Source: Purpureocillium takamizusanense
Taxonomy: Eukaryota > Ascomycota > Sordariomycetes > Hypocreales > Ophiocordycipitaceae
DNA: 64,000 nt
Assembly (NCBI RefSeq): GCF_022605165.1
Contig: NC_063077.1
Location: 1,267,512 to 1,331,511 of the forward strand
Direction of reading: 5' to 3'
The position numbers and the translations under genes are program-made. Shown piece by piece: positions 10,125-21,146 of the stretch. Under the pieces are notes generated by a model. That model did not search any database. It was not told the DNA's origin and saw only the letters and a program-made list of their open reading frames with translations. The stretch's first letter is position 1; the number at the start of each line of letters is the position of its first letter.

Positions 10125-12519
10125 TCAGCCGCTCCGGGGTCCCTTCTCTGCGCCTGGGGCGGACGGTTCATGCGTCGCGGGGGTGTCACAGGCCGCCGCC
10201 GACGCTGCCGGTGGCGAATGGCCGGTCGCAGCAGCACCCGCGGTTGTCTTGCCGCTGGGCCCCTCTCCGTCTCTGGCTCTGCCTCGTGAGGAGGAGGAGG
10301 GGGAGGGCAACAAGGAGGAGGGGGACGACGGGGATGAGGAGCGGCAACCGCGCACGTCCTCGGGCCGGCCAGGGCGGCACGCCCACGCGTCGACATGGGC
10401 GAGCGTCTCGCGGGACCAGAGGCGCGGCATGACGGTGAGGCGGAGCGGCACGAGGGCGACGACGAGGAGCGGGAAGGCGGGCGCGGCGACGGTGAGGGTG
10501 ACGCCGAAGACGAGCGCCGTGAGGAGCAGCTGCGCGGCGGTGAAGGCGTGGACGCCGCGCCACGAGACCTTGCCGTTGCCGTTGCCGCTGTCGAGCGGAG
10601 GCAGGGCCGACGGGGGCGTGACGAGGTGCCCGACGCGCGCGAGCATCGGGTTGGCCCGCAGCGACTGGTACGCCATGAAGAGGAACAGCCCCGCGAGGAC
10701 CGACGTGGGCGTCAGCCCGAGCACGCGCTGCAGGGGCGGGGCGATGAAGGCCAGGATGAGGGCGGCCTGGAGGAGCGGCGAGTAGCGCTGCTCGTGCGTG
10801 CGCGTGCGCGTGCGTGCCGCGGGTGGCGATGGGGATGGTGGTGGTGGTGATGGTGGTGATGGTGGTGATGGTGTTGACGAGGCCGCGGGGCGCACGGGCT
10901 GCTGCTGCTCTGGATCATCGACGCCCCGAGGCACGTCACTCCTCTCCTCCTCCTCCCCCTCCTCGTCATCATCATCGTCATCATCGCCGTCGACAGCATC
11001 GCCACGGCCATCGACACGACGGTACAGCAGCGACTCGGTGTGCAGCGGCGCCTGCGGCAGCAACCCGTTGGCAGGCGGGATGCCCACGACGCCGCACACG
11101 GCCGTCGTCAGGCCCAGCAGCGCCACGTCCCACGCGAACCCGCCGGGCTTGCGGACGCCGTACCGGCCGCGGCTCGCGCAGATGATGCTGCTGATCTCGT
11201 GGTCGAAGAAGAAGAGCACCGTGACGATGGCCCCCGGCACCGCCGCCAGGAACACCCACCCGACGGGCAGCCGCCAGAACTCGACGACGAAGCCCCCGCG
11301 CGCGGGCCACGCCGACGGCCGCAGCGACTCGCCCTGCACCTCGAGCCGCGCGTGGTCCAGTGCCACGAGGTCGCCCACGTGCGGCACGCCCACCCAGAGC
11401 AGCACCGACAGCGCGGCCGCGTACTCGCCCAGCCCGACGCGCAGCCAGCGCGGGAGGAGCGGCGCCCACGACGACGGTGCCGTCGAGAGCAGCACGGCGA
11501 GCAGGCAGGTGCCCGCGGCGCCGAGCACGGCGTAGAGGAACGGCGCGAGGGCCGCCTCGATGCCCTCGCCGCCGTTGTCCGGGCCCAAGGAGGAGGAGGT
11601 GGCGGCGCGGGAGCGGGCGCGTGCGTGCTCCCGCTGCAGCTCCAGCGCCGCCTTGTGCACGTAGATGACGCTGTTGAGCAGCGAAAAGATGTCGGCGCTA
11701 AAGTGCGTCACGTACCGCATCGTCCAGTCGTGCGCGTTGAGCGCCGCTAGCAGCACGTGCATCCATCCGGCGTGGATGAGCGTCCAGGCCATGAGCGCCA
11801 GGAAGTCGACCTGCATATGGCAAACGCCCCCATCGTGTAAGTGTCCTTTGCTTTGGACTAATAGAAGACGAGTGAGGAGGAAGAGAAGAGGGGACGGCAC
11901 CTACCTGGAAGCGCGTCTCGCACAGCTTGTAAATGTTCTCGGCGAGGACGGCAAACGGGCCCGTCACGCCCAGGATGGTCAGGGGCTGCGCCGAGAATCT
12001 GGGGGGGCAAATAGACGACCATGATGATGAGCTCGACAAACCCTCCCAGATCGCGACAAGGGGAGAGAAGAAATTCATCTACACTTACACGGCAAACACG
12101 ACGCCGCACAGCCCCGTGCTGAGCACCACCTCGACCGTGCCCCATGACCGCCCCGTCTGCACCGCCAGGTCGCCCGCAAACGTGATGCCCGGCAGCAGGT
12201 TGGTGAAGAAGACGTACACGGCGCTCGCCACCACCTGCTGGTTGAAGACGGTCCAGTCCGACGGCCACCGCGCCCGCAGGCTGGCCGCGTCGCCGCGTAG
12301 CAGCCGGAACGGCCGCAGCGCGCCGTCCGGCCCAAAGTACCGCCCACGTCGTCGGCTCCGGCGGCTGCTGCTGCCGCGCGGGTCCGGCTCCTCGCCGACC
12401 GCCTCCGGGTCCTGCGTCCGAGGCCGCTTGCTTGGTGTCGCAGTTGGCTGCTGTGCTGGTGCATTGACGTCGACGTTGCTGCCGGAGTTCGTGCCACTGG
12501 CCCCGGGTGGTCGGGTCAT
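10125..12519 (-). CDS. BOR1: Bor1-type anion (borate/bicarbonate) transporter
   Basis: Multi-pass membrane transporter of the HCO3-transporter/band-3 (SLC4) family; fungal members such as yeast Bor1 export borate at the plasma membrane. Model: exons 12519-12089, 11998-11905 and 11810-10125, 736 residues, GT-AG introns with GTAAGT and GTAGGT donors. Family hallmarks in order are FTNLLPGITFAGDL, the FSAQPLTILGVTGPFAVLAENIYKLC segment across intron 1, VDFLALMAWTLIHAGWMH, VLFFFDHEISSII and GIPPANGLLPQAPLHTESL. The ATG at 12519 is used because the frame extending further upstream has no ATG. Odd: a long Asp/Glu run followed by Pro/Ser/His-rich sequence is inserted in the loop after PQAPLHT, where homologues are usually shorter. 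The C-terminal tail is long, low-complexity and probably cytosolic. Confidence 0.9.
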
Positions 12520-13303
12520 GTCTGATGGTGTCCCGGTCACTCTCCCTTTTTCTCAATGGCTACCCCGAGACTCGGCGTTGCGGATGCCAAAGTCGCCCAC
12601 CAAGCTCGAGCTCCCGCAATGAAGCCGTCAGCAACGCACAGGGAAGTGCGCATTCAACAACAGCTCGCTGTCTGTATCTCCAAGACACCGGCACCCCAGC
12701 GCGTCTCCTTCGTCCCCTTTATGTCGTGACGGACCTGGCCCCTCTCACACGCTGCACAGCTTTCGGCCAACCGACATCCACCACATTCAGGGCACGGCGA
12801 GCTCTCCAACCGTCGTGAGCCGCGCGCCATTGCCTCTTCTTGGGCGGCCGTGGCGGCGAGCCAAGCCCCCAGCGCGCCCTAGCTGCCATTGTCGACGGCC
12901 TCGATGCGCCCGTGAAGCCCCAGATGCGCTGCCCTCGTGCGGCGTTGCGAGCTGGTGACTGGATGCCGTCGCTTCTTGGGCCTTCTTGGCGGTGACGTCA
13001 GCTGCCCTGGCGTCCACAGGCCAAGGACGTGCCTCGCTGGGTGGGCAAACAAGGTTATCTTATCGGCACGTGTTAGGTGGGGCGGTCTTAGGCCGTTCCT
13101 GCACTGTGAATCGTGACTGCCTGCATCTTGAGTCCGCGCTGCAGTCAGGTTTCTTGTACGACCATCACCACCTCGAGCGTCTTCTCCGGCTTGCTCCCCC
13201 TTCGCGGCAGTAGACGCCGCCACAAGGGCCAGGTTCGGCCAAAATGATCAGCACACGGCCGACATCAAGGTGACAGCTCGCCGCGACCAAGGCTACTCCC
13301 ACA
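12520..13303. promoter_or_regulatory. Divergent promoter between BOR1-like and MTG1-like genes
   Basis: A 784-bp gap between two divergent starts, so it must hold both promoters. No specific binding site can be assigned with confidence. Confidence 0.45.
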
Positions 13304-14401
13304 ATGGCCTCCGCCGGTGCTTCCGCCGCCGCCGCCGCCGCCGCCGCCACCGCAGCGCGCTTCGTGTCGCGCGACTCCTTCGCCATCCCCTCGTCCATCC
13401 CCAAGACGTACTTCCTCGGCCACCACGCCGCGGGCGCCAGCAAGATCAAGGGCCTGCTCTCGACCATCTCGGTGGTGCTCGAGTGCCGCGACTTCCGGCT
13501 CCCGCTGTCGACGCACAACCCGACGCTGGAGCGCGCCGTCGCCGGCCGCGAGCGCCTCGTCGTCTACACAAAGGCGGACCTGGGCGCCGACTCGGCCCGC
13601 GCGGCGCGCCCGGCCCTGCGCCGCCTCTACGGGCCCGACCGCGTCCTCTTCTGGGACAAGAACCGCCCCGCCACCACCGACGCCCTGCTCGCCCGCCTGC
13701 GCGACATGGCCCGCGAGCAGGACTCCCTCACCGGCTTGCGCGCCCTCGTTGTCGGCATGCCCAACGTCGGCAAGAGCACCCTGCTCAACGCCCTGCGCGC
13801 CGCGGGCGCCCCGCCAGGCCAGCGCAGGGCCAAGGCCGCCCGCACGGGCGACCAGGCGGGCGTGACGCGGCGCGTCGGCACGGCGGTACGCGTCGTCGAC
13901 CCCGAGGATGCATCGTCGCCCGACGGCAGCGGCGGCGGCCGGGGCGTCGCGGGCGGCGTGTACGTGCTCGACACGCCCGGCATCTTCCAGCCCTACGTCG
14001 ACGACGGCGAGACCATGGTCAAGGTGGCCCTCGCGCACGGCATCAAAAAGGGCCTCATCCCCGACGAGATCCTCGCCGACTACCTGCTCTACCGCATGAA
14101 CCGTTGGGACCCGCACCTCTACGCCCGCTACTGCCCGCCCACAAACGACGTCAACGAGTTCCTCGACGCCGTCGCCCGCCGCGACGGCAAGCTCAAGACG
14201 GGCGGGCTGCCCAACTGGCAAGAGGCCGCCGCCCGCGTCCTCTCCCAGTGGCGCGATGGCAAGCTCGGCCGCTACGTCCTCGACGACCTCGACGATGCCC
14301 ACCTGCGCGCCCACGAGCTGATGCTGGAAGAGCCGCAGCTGAGCCTCAGCCAAGCCCGGAAGCTGCAAAAGGAGGAGCGCAAGCGGGAAAAGGCCCGTTG
14401 A
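13304..14401 (+). CDS. MTG1: Mitochondrial ribosome-assembly GTPase Mtg1
   Basis: Circularly permuted GTPase of the YlqF/RbgA family; family members assist assembly of the large mitochondrial ribosomal subunit at the inner membrane. The single-exon product has 365 residues, normal for the family. The permuted order of motifs is visible: G4 TKAD at residues 89-92, then G1 GMPNVGKS at 151-158, then G3 DTPG at 223-226. The region between G1 and G3 holds the TGDQAGVTR switch-like segment. The Ala-rich N-terminus followed by basic and hydroxylated residues fits a mitochondrial presequence. The C-terminal RbgA-like helical domain (WDPHLYARYC onwards) is present. It ends in a basic KEERKREKAR tail. 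Confidence 0.92.
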   Translation: MASAGASAAAAAAAATAARFVSRDSFAIPSSIPKTYFLGHHAAGASKIKGLLSTISVVLECRDFRLPLSTHNPTLERAVAGRERLVVYTKADLGADSARAARPALRRLYGPDRVLFWDKNRPATTDALLARLRDMAREQDSLTGLRALVVGMPNVGKSTLLNALRAAGAPPGQRRAKAARTGDQAGVTRRVGTAVRVVDPEDASSPDGSGGGRGVAGGVYVLDTPGIFQPYVDDGETMVKVALAHGIKKGLIPDEILADYLLYRMNRWDPHLYARYCPPTNDVNEFLDAVARRDGKLKTGGLPNWQEAAARVLSQWRDGKLGRYVLDDLDDAHLRAHELMLEEPQLSLSQARKLQKEERKREKAR

Positions 14402-14884
14402 TGTTGATGGCGGGCTGTAACCGTTCAAGCACGTGGAGAGCATCTACCACACCCTGTAGCTGGTGGTCTCGAGCATCATCGTGCCACGATTCTGTATTGA
14501 TGGACTCAATCTGCATGTACACTGTACCATAAACGCCTTGTACTCCTAGACGACGCGCGCGTCAATACACCATGCGCAAGCAACAACCCCCTTCCCCTCT
14601 CCACAAGACCTGGGCTGCCTCGTGGTGTACTGCGTGCGCCCGCTTCCAGCGCCCACCCCCAAGTCTCGTTCTGCGCATCATGTAGGGTATATGAGAAAAG
14701 AAAGCAGCCTGCCCGCGTGGGCCCGCGGACCTTGCCATCCAAGCCATTGTGAAAGCTCCTGCACGCGACAATCTTGCCGCCGACGAGACGCCATCGAATG
14801 CCCAGCAACCGTCCAAACGCCATCTTGGGGGAGGTAAAACCATCCTGCCATTATCATACACGGTCGGGCTGGCGGAGCCGTCCG
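14402..14884. other. Intergenic between convergent genes
   Basis: 3' regions of the Mtg1 and PHD genes; nothing else supported. Confidence 0.5.
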
Positions 14885-16908
14885 TCAGGAGTACTGGTTC
14901 TGCCACTTGACCATATCGCGTGTCAAAACGTCCATCATCTCCATGCAGTTGAGCTCCTTGAACCCCTTGGCGTCGGACGCGTCCGGCGTCGCGCCGTTTG
15001 TACCGTCGCCACCTGCCTTGACGCCGGTGGCGTCGTTTTTCTGCGGCGTGTCGGCACCGCTGCTGCTGCTGCCGCTGGTGGAACCGCCATGCTCGCCCGC
15101 CAGGTCCACCTGCGTCCGGGAGATGAACTCCATGATTGCGGCCACTCGGCGCTTCATGTCCAGCATGCTCATCTTGTGCGTGGCGGCTTGCTTGCCCTTG
15201 TGTCCGTGCTTGCTATCGGCGGAAGCCTTGCCGTGGCTAGGCTCGTCCGCGTTTTTCTGGATATCTCGTGACATGGACCGCGCCGGCGACTCGTCGTCCG
15301 CGTCGCGGTCCTTGGTGTACTGGTTGCGTCCCTTGCCCCTCTTGTGGGAGCTCCGAGCGGCCCTCTTGTGGGTGGTGCCTGATGTGCCTGTCGGGTTGCT
15401 CGTCGGCGGCGTGCCCGGCGGCTGTGCGGGCGTCGGCGTTTCCTCGACGCTGGGGGGCTCGACGCTCTTGCTCTGGACGACCTTGGCTGCTGCCAGAGGC
15501 ATTTCTTCCGACAAGTCGGAGTCTTGACGACGCAGCGTTAGCTTCTGGGATCCTGTCCAGCTGCAAACGGAAGACTCTACCTTCTGCTCGGCGCCGTTCG
15601 GCCCGGCCCTTGCGCTTGTTTGCCGCCTCCTGCCTCTGTTGTTCCTTGTCCTCCTTCTCCGACTTCTCGCGCTGGCTTCTGACGTTCCTTGACTTCTTGG
15701 CACCGTTGCGGGCGCTGGAGTCGTCGTCCGAGGCATCCCCGCCGTTTGCGTCCGGCAGTTCCGCCGCCGCCGGCGACACGGAGCGAGAGCCTGTGCGCTG
15801 CCGCTTGGCGTTTGTGCCGTTTCTGTGGCTCGTCAGACCGGTGTCGATGGCTTGACTGGTGTGAGAGACCAACTCTTCGCTGTCGCTTCGCCCTCGCTTG
15901 GCCCGCCTCGAGGCCGTGTCCGACGTGTCGGGGGGCGCGTCCTCTTTGCTCGCCTCAATGACTCGACGGAGCAATTCATCATCGTAGGCGGCGTCGCGGC
16001 TGTTCATCGTGGACCGCCTCTTCGCCGCGGCTTGCGAGGCGGAGTTGGGGCGCTCCCTCTTGGAACCGCTCGGTTTCGGGGATCGAGTGCCATCCTTTGC
16101 TATCGATGTCGCGCGCGATGTCGTTCGCGAGGCTTGATGGAGGGGAAGGTATTTGGAGTATTTTTGCCTGTTGGGAGGCGTGTCAGCGATGCCGTGCGAG
16201 CGGGAAGAGGGCGTCAAAGGAGCCCGGGTGAAAATCCTGTCCAGGACACCGGCGAGGCCGAAAGCGATGTTGCAAAACGAGCACAAAATTGCCTGCCGGG
16301 CAATTCACGCACGAAAAATGAGGGCAAGAAGAGCGAGTGAGCAAGACGTACCCATTGCTGGCTGTGTGAATCCTGTGGAGGTCTTTGCGGCACTGCTCGC
16401 AAAAGTACTCGTCGGGCGACGCCTCGGCGCTGAAGATGCCGACACAGGCACCATGCTGCCAGACCTTGCAGACGTCGCATTGAACGAAGAACCCCGTAAC
16501 CTCTTCGGTCAGCTCGATGCCGGCGAAGAAGTCGGCGTCGGGGCCCTCGACGGGGGGGCGGCCCGGGTAGTCCTCGGAGCCGCAGATGCAGCGGACGGCC
16601 TCGTCCTCCTCGTCCTGGAGGTCGACGGCTCCATTGGCCATGATGATTGTGTTTTCGACGCGGGGGGGTCTTTCCGGATCGTCGTCTTGGCCGCGCTTGC
16701 GTCTCCGGCTGAGGAGAGTGTCGTCGAGGTCGTCGAGCGGCTCCGACGAGAGCGAGGCGCTGGGCGTCGACTTGCCTGAGGGGGGTTTTTGGTGGGATCT
16801 GGTGCTTCGCTCGTGGCGTCCAGAGGTTCCCGAGGACACAGAAGACTGTTGGGATTGCGAATTCGTCGCGCGGGCTCTCGAGGATCGACGCGGCGAAGGG
16901 GGTGCCAT
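14885..16908 (-). CDS. CTI6: PHD-finger protein, Cti6-like (Rpd3L histone deacetylase subunit)
   Basis: Likely nuclear chromatin reader. Model: exons 16908-16352, 16167-15581 and 15522-14885, 593 residues. Intron 1 (184 nt) has a GTACGT donor. Intron 2 is only 58 nt with a GTAGAG donor, a perfect CTAAC branch point and an AAG acceptor; it was chosen because closer AGs would break the frame or leave a 28-nt intron. One PHD finger (C4HC3) lies at residues 107-173: CICG, QCDVC, H152, C155 and YFCEQC. It is followed directly by RKDLHRIHTASNGQKYSKY, the conserved Cti6-type linker. The remainder is charged and disordered with NLS-like KRKGRAERRR. Yeast Cti6 belongs to the Rpd3L deacetylase and contacts Cyc8-Tup1. 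The assignment rests on the finger and the following linker. Confidence 0.82.
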
Positions 16909-19287
16909 TGAAGACGGTCGGCGGGCCGGCGTGGGGTGACGGGGAGCGTCGGGGTTTTGGACGACGGCGTGAGGCTGCCTCGCCCGGCGGAGATGGGAGC
17001 TGCGGCGGCGAGAGCTGCGACAGCAATCAACAGTGACGGGGCGTTTGAGAGACCGCGCCGCTGCTGGCCAGAGGCGACACAAGCGGCGGCAGAGAATGCG
17101 ACGGGGCTAGGGTGACGGGGACGGATCGCGAGAGAAGGCACAGTCGGGTCGAACAGAGGAGAAGCTTGTCATGACGGAGCGCGCGGGGAAACGGGATGCG
17201 CCCATGCCACAGCGTGCTTCGCCAAAGAGGAGGAGGGGGATTGGACGAGCGCGAGAGGTGTCGGGTTGGCTGGCAAGAAGGAGAGGAGGCGGAGGAGGAG
17301 GAGCAGAGGCGGCGGCAGAGGAGGAGGGCTGGTGCTCTCTGCTCTCTGGACGCGGACAGACAACAGCAGGAGGACGGCGGGCGCTTTCCGTGGTCGGGGT
17401 CTCCACTAGTGCTGGTGCCGGTGCGCGTGTGCTTTGGCGCTGCGAGCCCGCCCAGTGCACTCGGCTGGGCTGTTACATCCAATCCGTGGGCATCTTTGGC
17501 AGCACTGGATTGGTGGGCGGGCACGCATGGAGGGCGCTGCAGCTGCTGGCAGCCCCTCGACTGGAAGTGCGCCCACCCGTCCATCCAATTTTAGCGGGGC
17601 CGACTCGGGCGAGCGGTGGCCCCACTGCACGCACTCGGCAGGTCGCCATTATTCGCCCAGTGAGCAATGAAGTCGCTTGTAGTACCTTATGTATGTCAGC
17701 CAGTGCGGGCTCTGGGAGCAGGTCCGTCACCGCCGGCAGGGTACGCTTCAGCTATGAGGCGCCCGGTCGGGCACACACCTCCCGTTACCCGTCACCAAGG
17801 ACGGCGGGACAGGTACACGAACGAACCTATCCACCGGGGCATAAACGGACTTATATACGTAGCAGCAGGAGCTCACCACCAGCTGGACGTGGTTATGCGT
17901 GGCTCGGTGACGGACGGCCTGTGCCAGGGACTCTGGCACAGGCAATTGGCCAAGCAACGGCGGCGCATGGCCATCCTGTCGACTGCCATTTCCGACAGTC
18001 CGGGGCAGCTTTGCAGGTTCATCTCCTTGCGCGGCGGGACGACACCGTCAGCTCGTCACTGCATATTTGCTTGCTGGCTCGACGCAGCCGACAGCTGGCC
18101 GCCGAGACGAGACGGGATGGATGATTCACGTCCCTCCTCCCGTCACCAGTCAGTCACGAGCCTGACCCCGGGCCGCAGCTTACCTAATAGCCGCTAGTGG
18201 GCGCGCGGCCCTTGGTCCGCCTCGCCTCGCCTGGGCTGTGGCCTGGCCTGGCTCGGGGCGGCACACCCACCACCACCTCAGACCTCCTAAATCAACCCAC
18301 ACAGCCAGCGGCCAGCCGCTACCAAATGCTGTCATTTGCAATCAACCAAATTCCAATCTCGAGCCTTTTGGTCGCTGTGCCCCCCTCCCCCTCGGCCTCG
18401 TCTTGCTTGCTCCCCCGCGTCCCGGCCGGCCTCGCTCAACAGCTGCCATAGCATCACCCGCCAACGGCCTGCCTGCCTGGTCCCGGCCGAGGCGTCCCTC
18501 GCTCGTGCCTGTCGGGACGGCCAGCAAGGTCGGTAAGTCTCTGGATCCCTCCACCCCCATCCGCCCCCCTCTTCCCATCGTGGCCGTTGAGGTGCAGCTG
18601 CTCGCCGCTGCCCGCACCGCAGCACCCGGCAACGCCTTGAACAGCTTGGTGTCCCGCCAACCAGGGAGGGTAGCTGCTGCTGCTGCTGCTGCGTCTGCTG
18701 CGTCTGCGTCTGCGTCAGGCGGCTCTGTCCTCGTTTGTCCCCGCGAGTCCCAAACGCCCGTGGACCAACGCTCTGGCCCCGACCATTCGCTGACCTCTGA
18801 TGCAGAATTGTGGCTCTTGGAGCCCGACGACACGAGCCACCTCTGTTACTCTGCTCCCCGAGACCGCCCCGTCACATACTCGGCTCCTGAGAGATATATA
18901 CGTGCGGCCTCGTCGACGACGCTGCACCCGCTGCCGGTGTCTGCCGTCTCGACTTCCGTCCCCCCTCTCGTTCGCTTGGCGTGGCCGCTGCCGTGTGGAA
19001 GAGGCACCCTCGTGTATAATGATAGATGGGTACGCTTTCCCGCACATGTGTTTTCCCTCGTCCTGTTCAGTCTTGAGCGCCCACCGCGCTCCCCCATGTC
19101 CGTTTTCCCTCCTCCTTTCACAGCTGCGCTCCCGTGCAGAACAAACATGCTTGCCTGGCTGCTGCCACGCTGGATCGACAACCTCCTCTGCATCACATCA
19201 CCCTACGCAATGCCTTCACTCTGCGGCATCGCGGCGATATACCTGCTGACAAGGCGCTCTCGCTGGCGCTCGCCAGGTGAATTCACA
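16909..19287. promoter_or_regulatory. Divergent intergenic/leader region
   Basis: About 2.4 kb between the PHD start and the 19288 gene. The right half (18,240-19,287) reads open in the frame of the 19288 gene, but its composition (Pro/Arg/Ser with no pattern) and CT-rich strand fit a long 5' leader better than protein. A (GCT)n tract lies near 18,675. Confidence 0.4.
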
Positions 19288-21146
19288 ATGATGTCGCCCG
19301 ATACAGTGTCGTCGCTGTTTCCCGATCGGCCCATTCGGCCCCTCCCCAAGAGGCGACTACGAGAACGCCTCTCGCCAGAGGCCGCAGGCTCGATCAAGTA
19401 TCCGCCGTCGACCCTCGACAACGTCCCCCTCTTCTATTACCCGCCGTACACGGCCAAGGACGACGGCGCGGCGGCCCAGGCAAACGGCGAGCCCGCCGCT
19501 GCCCTTGAGCACGGCCGGCGACCCGACCCGCCCTCCTTCCAGAGCCTGCGCAATGGCGTCCGCCCGCCGGCTGGCGAGGAGCAGCAGAGCGGCCCGCGGA
19601 GCACGCTCATCACCAGGCCCCAGCCGGACATGCTGACGCGAGCGGCACGTCGTCCATCTCGACCGGACCCGGCCCGCGCGGCCGATCCTCAGCCGCCCCC
19701 ATCCGCAACGTCGTCGGTCGACGGCTACGACTCGTTTGAGAACAGCAATAAGAAGAAGCGGAAAATCCCATCTGCAAGCGACTCGGTTCTGAATGGGGCT
19801 GGCTCTCTGAGCAGCGATCTCAGCTCCTTGGGCATCTCTGGAAACGCACATTCGCCCACGGACGACGCCGGCGAGAGGCTCCACCACGGCTCTGCTGGAT
19901 ATTCGGCTCCCGGCTCCTACGCATCGGCCAATCAAGGCTTCTCCGGGCCCGGTAGGGGGAGGCTGGGCCGCTCTCGAAACGGCAGAAGCCCTCTGCGCGC
20001 CTTGGCCGACGGTAACAGCGTCTGGCCAGGCCGGTCTTCCAAGGGCGGCACCTCGCCGTGGTCACCAGGTACGTCCTTTTCAGCTTACGCCCTGCCATGA
20101 TTTGCTTGCTCCTCTGCGGGACTAGCTGTTCGCCTAATTGCCTTTTGCGGCCAAGCGGTCGCGGCAAGGCGTTTGTGCATCTCTCCAAGGCGACCAAGGC
20201 TCGCATCGCGCACCAAAGCCCAGGACCTGCATGGCATCCAACTCTACCAGCGTATCGTCAGCAGCGCCCTTGCTAACAGCATCTCTTACGTACAGCACCT
20301 GAAGGCACGGGCATCATCTCCAGCGCGATAGCCAACGCCGAGAAGCACCCGCCCCAGGGGCAGGAGAACGTGAGCCTACTGCAGCAGCACTCGGCGACGC
20401 CCAAACCCACGCCGGCGTCGACGCAATTCACCTTTACTTGCGACTCTCAGGTACCGGGTACCGTGCAGTGGCCTGGTATGTCGAGGTCTCCAGACGGCGC
20501 TGCGACTTACTCACGCGGCGCAGGCCACCCGAATCGCCATGCCATGTCGGCACAAGCGTCTCCCCCCGGACCGAACGCGCCCAATGGCGCGAATCACGAG
20601 GCGGCTCCCGGGGCCGCTGGAACCAAGTCGGCTGGGCGACGCAAGTCTCGTCGACGTCTGGATCGAGAGCTCGACGTGGCCGCTCGCCAACGCAAGCAGA
20701 TGGCGGCCGACATTTACTACCACCAACCTCCCCGGCCGGAGGATGTCTGGATATGCGAATTTTGCGAGTTTGAGAGCATCTTTGGCCGGGCTCCCCTCCG
20801 TCTCATCCGAGACTACGAAATCAAGGATCGCCGCCACCGCCAAGAGGAGGCCGACCGCAAGCGACTGCTAGAGAAGGCAAAGGCCAAGAGCCGCAAGGCC
20901 AGAAAGTCGGGGAAGCCTCTCGGCAAGGGCGGACATGGCACGCAGGCTCCCGAGGACCCTCGCCAGCCGGATCCCCAGGACGACCAGGACGCGACCCCCA
21001 TGCAGCACAGCCACAGTCACTCGACGCAGTCCGAGGACGAGTACGAGGACGATTTCGAGGACGATTACCCGAGCCCTCCCCCTGAACGAGTTCCGCCGTT
21101 GGGAGACGGTCGAGGCGGCGTCCTGCCGATGAGATCGAAGCCATAG
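19288..21146 (+). CDS. Conserved fungal protein with C-terminal CxxC segment
   Basis: Uncharacterised. Model: exons 19288-20068 and 20296-21146, 543 residues; the intron has a GTACGT donor and TACAG acceptor, phase 1. The ATG pair MMSPDTVSSLFPDRPIRPLP is chosen because a recognisably ordered segment follows (KRRLRERLSPEAAGSIKYPP, then FYYPPY), whereas the open frame upstream looks like leader. The middle is disordered with a basic KKKRKI signal, suggesting a nuclear location. The C-terminal third has a compact segment RPEDVWICEFCEFESIFG followed by a long basic helix (RDYEIKDRRHRQEEADRKR...KAKSRKARKSGK) and an acidic EDEYEDDFEDDYP tail. A single CxxC is too little to call a zinc finger. It resembles hypothetical proteins conserved in filamentous ascomycetes. 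Confidence 0.72.

Noticed and set aside
13265..14443. 392-codon frame antisense to, and a 420-codon frame overlapping, the MTG1 gene
   Set aside because: Both are shadows of the GTPase gene; Arg/Ala/Pro-rich with no pattern.
15523..15580. Reading straight through intron 2 of the PHD gene or using the nearer acceptor
   Set aside because: Read-through changes frame, and the nearer in-phase acceptor leaves only 28 nt; the 58-nt intron has a perfect CTAAC branch point.
17171..18124. 317-codon plus-strand frame upstream of the 19288 gene
   Set aside because: No recognisable protein features; lies in a spacer with repeats and overlaps other chance frames.
18238..19287. Upstream extension of the 19288 gene frame
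   Set aside because: Open only by chance; composition changes clearly to coding-like at MMSPDTV.
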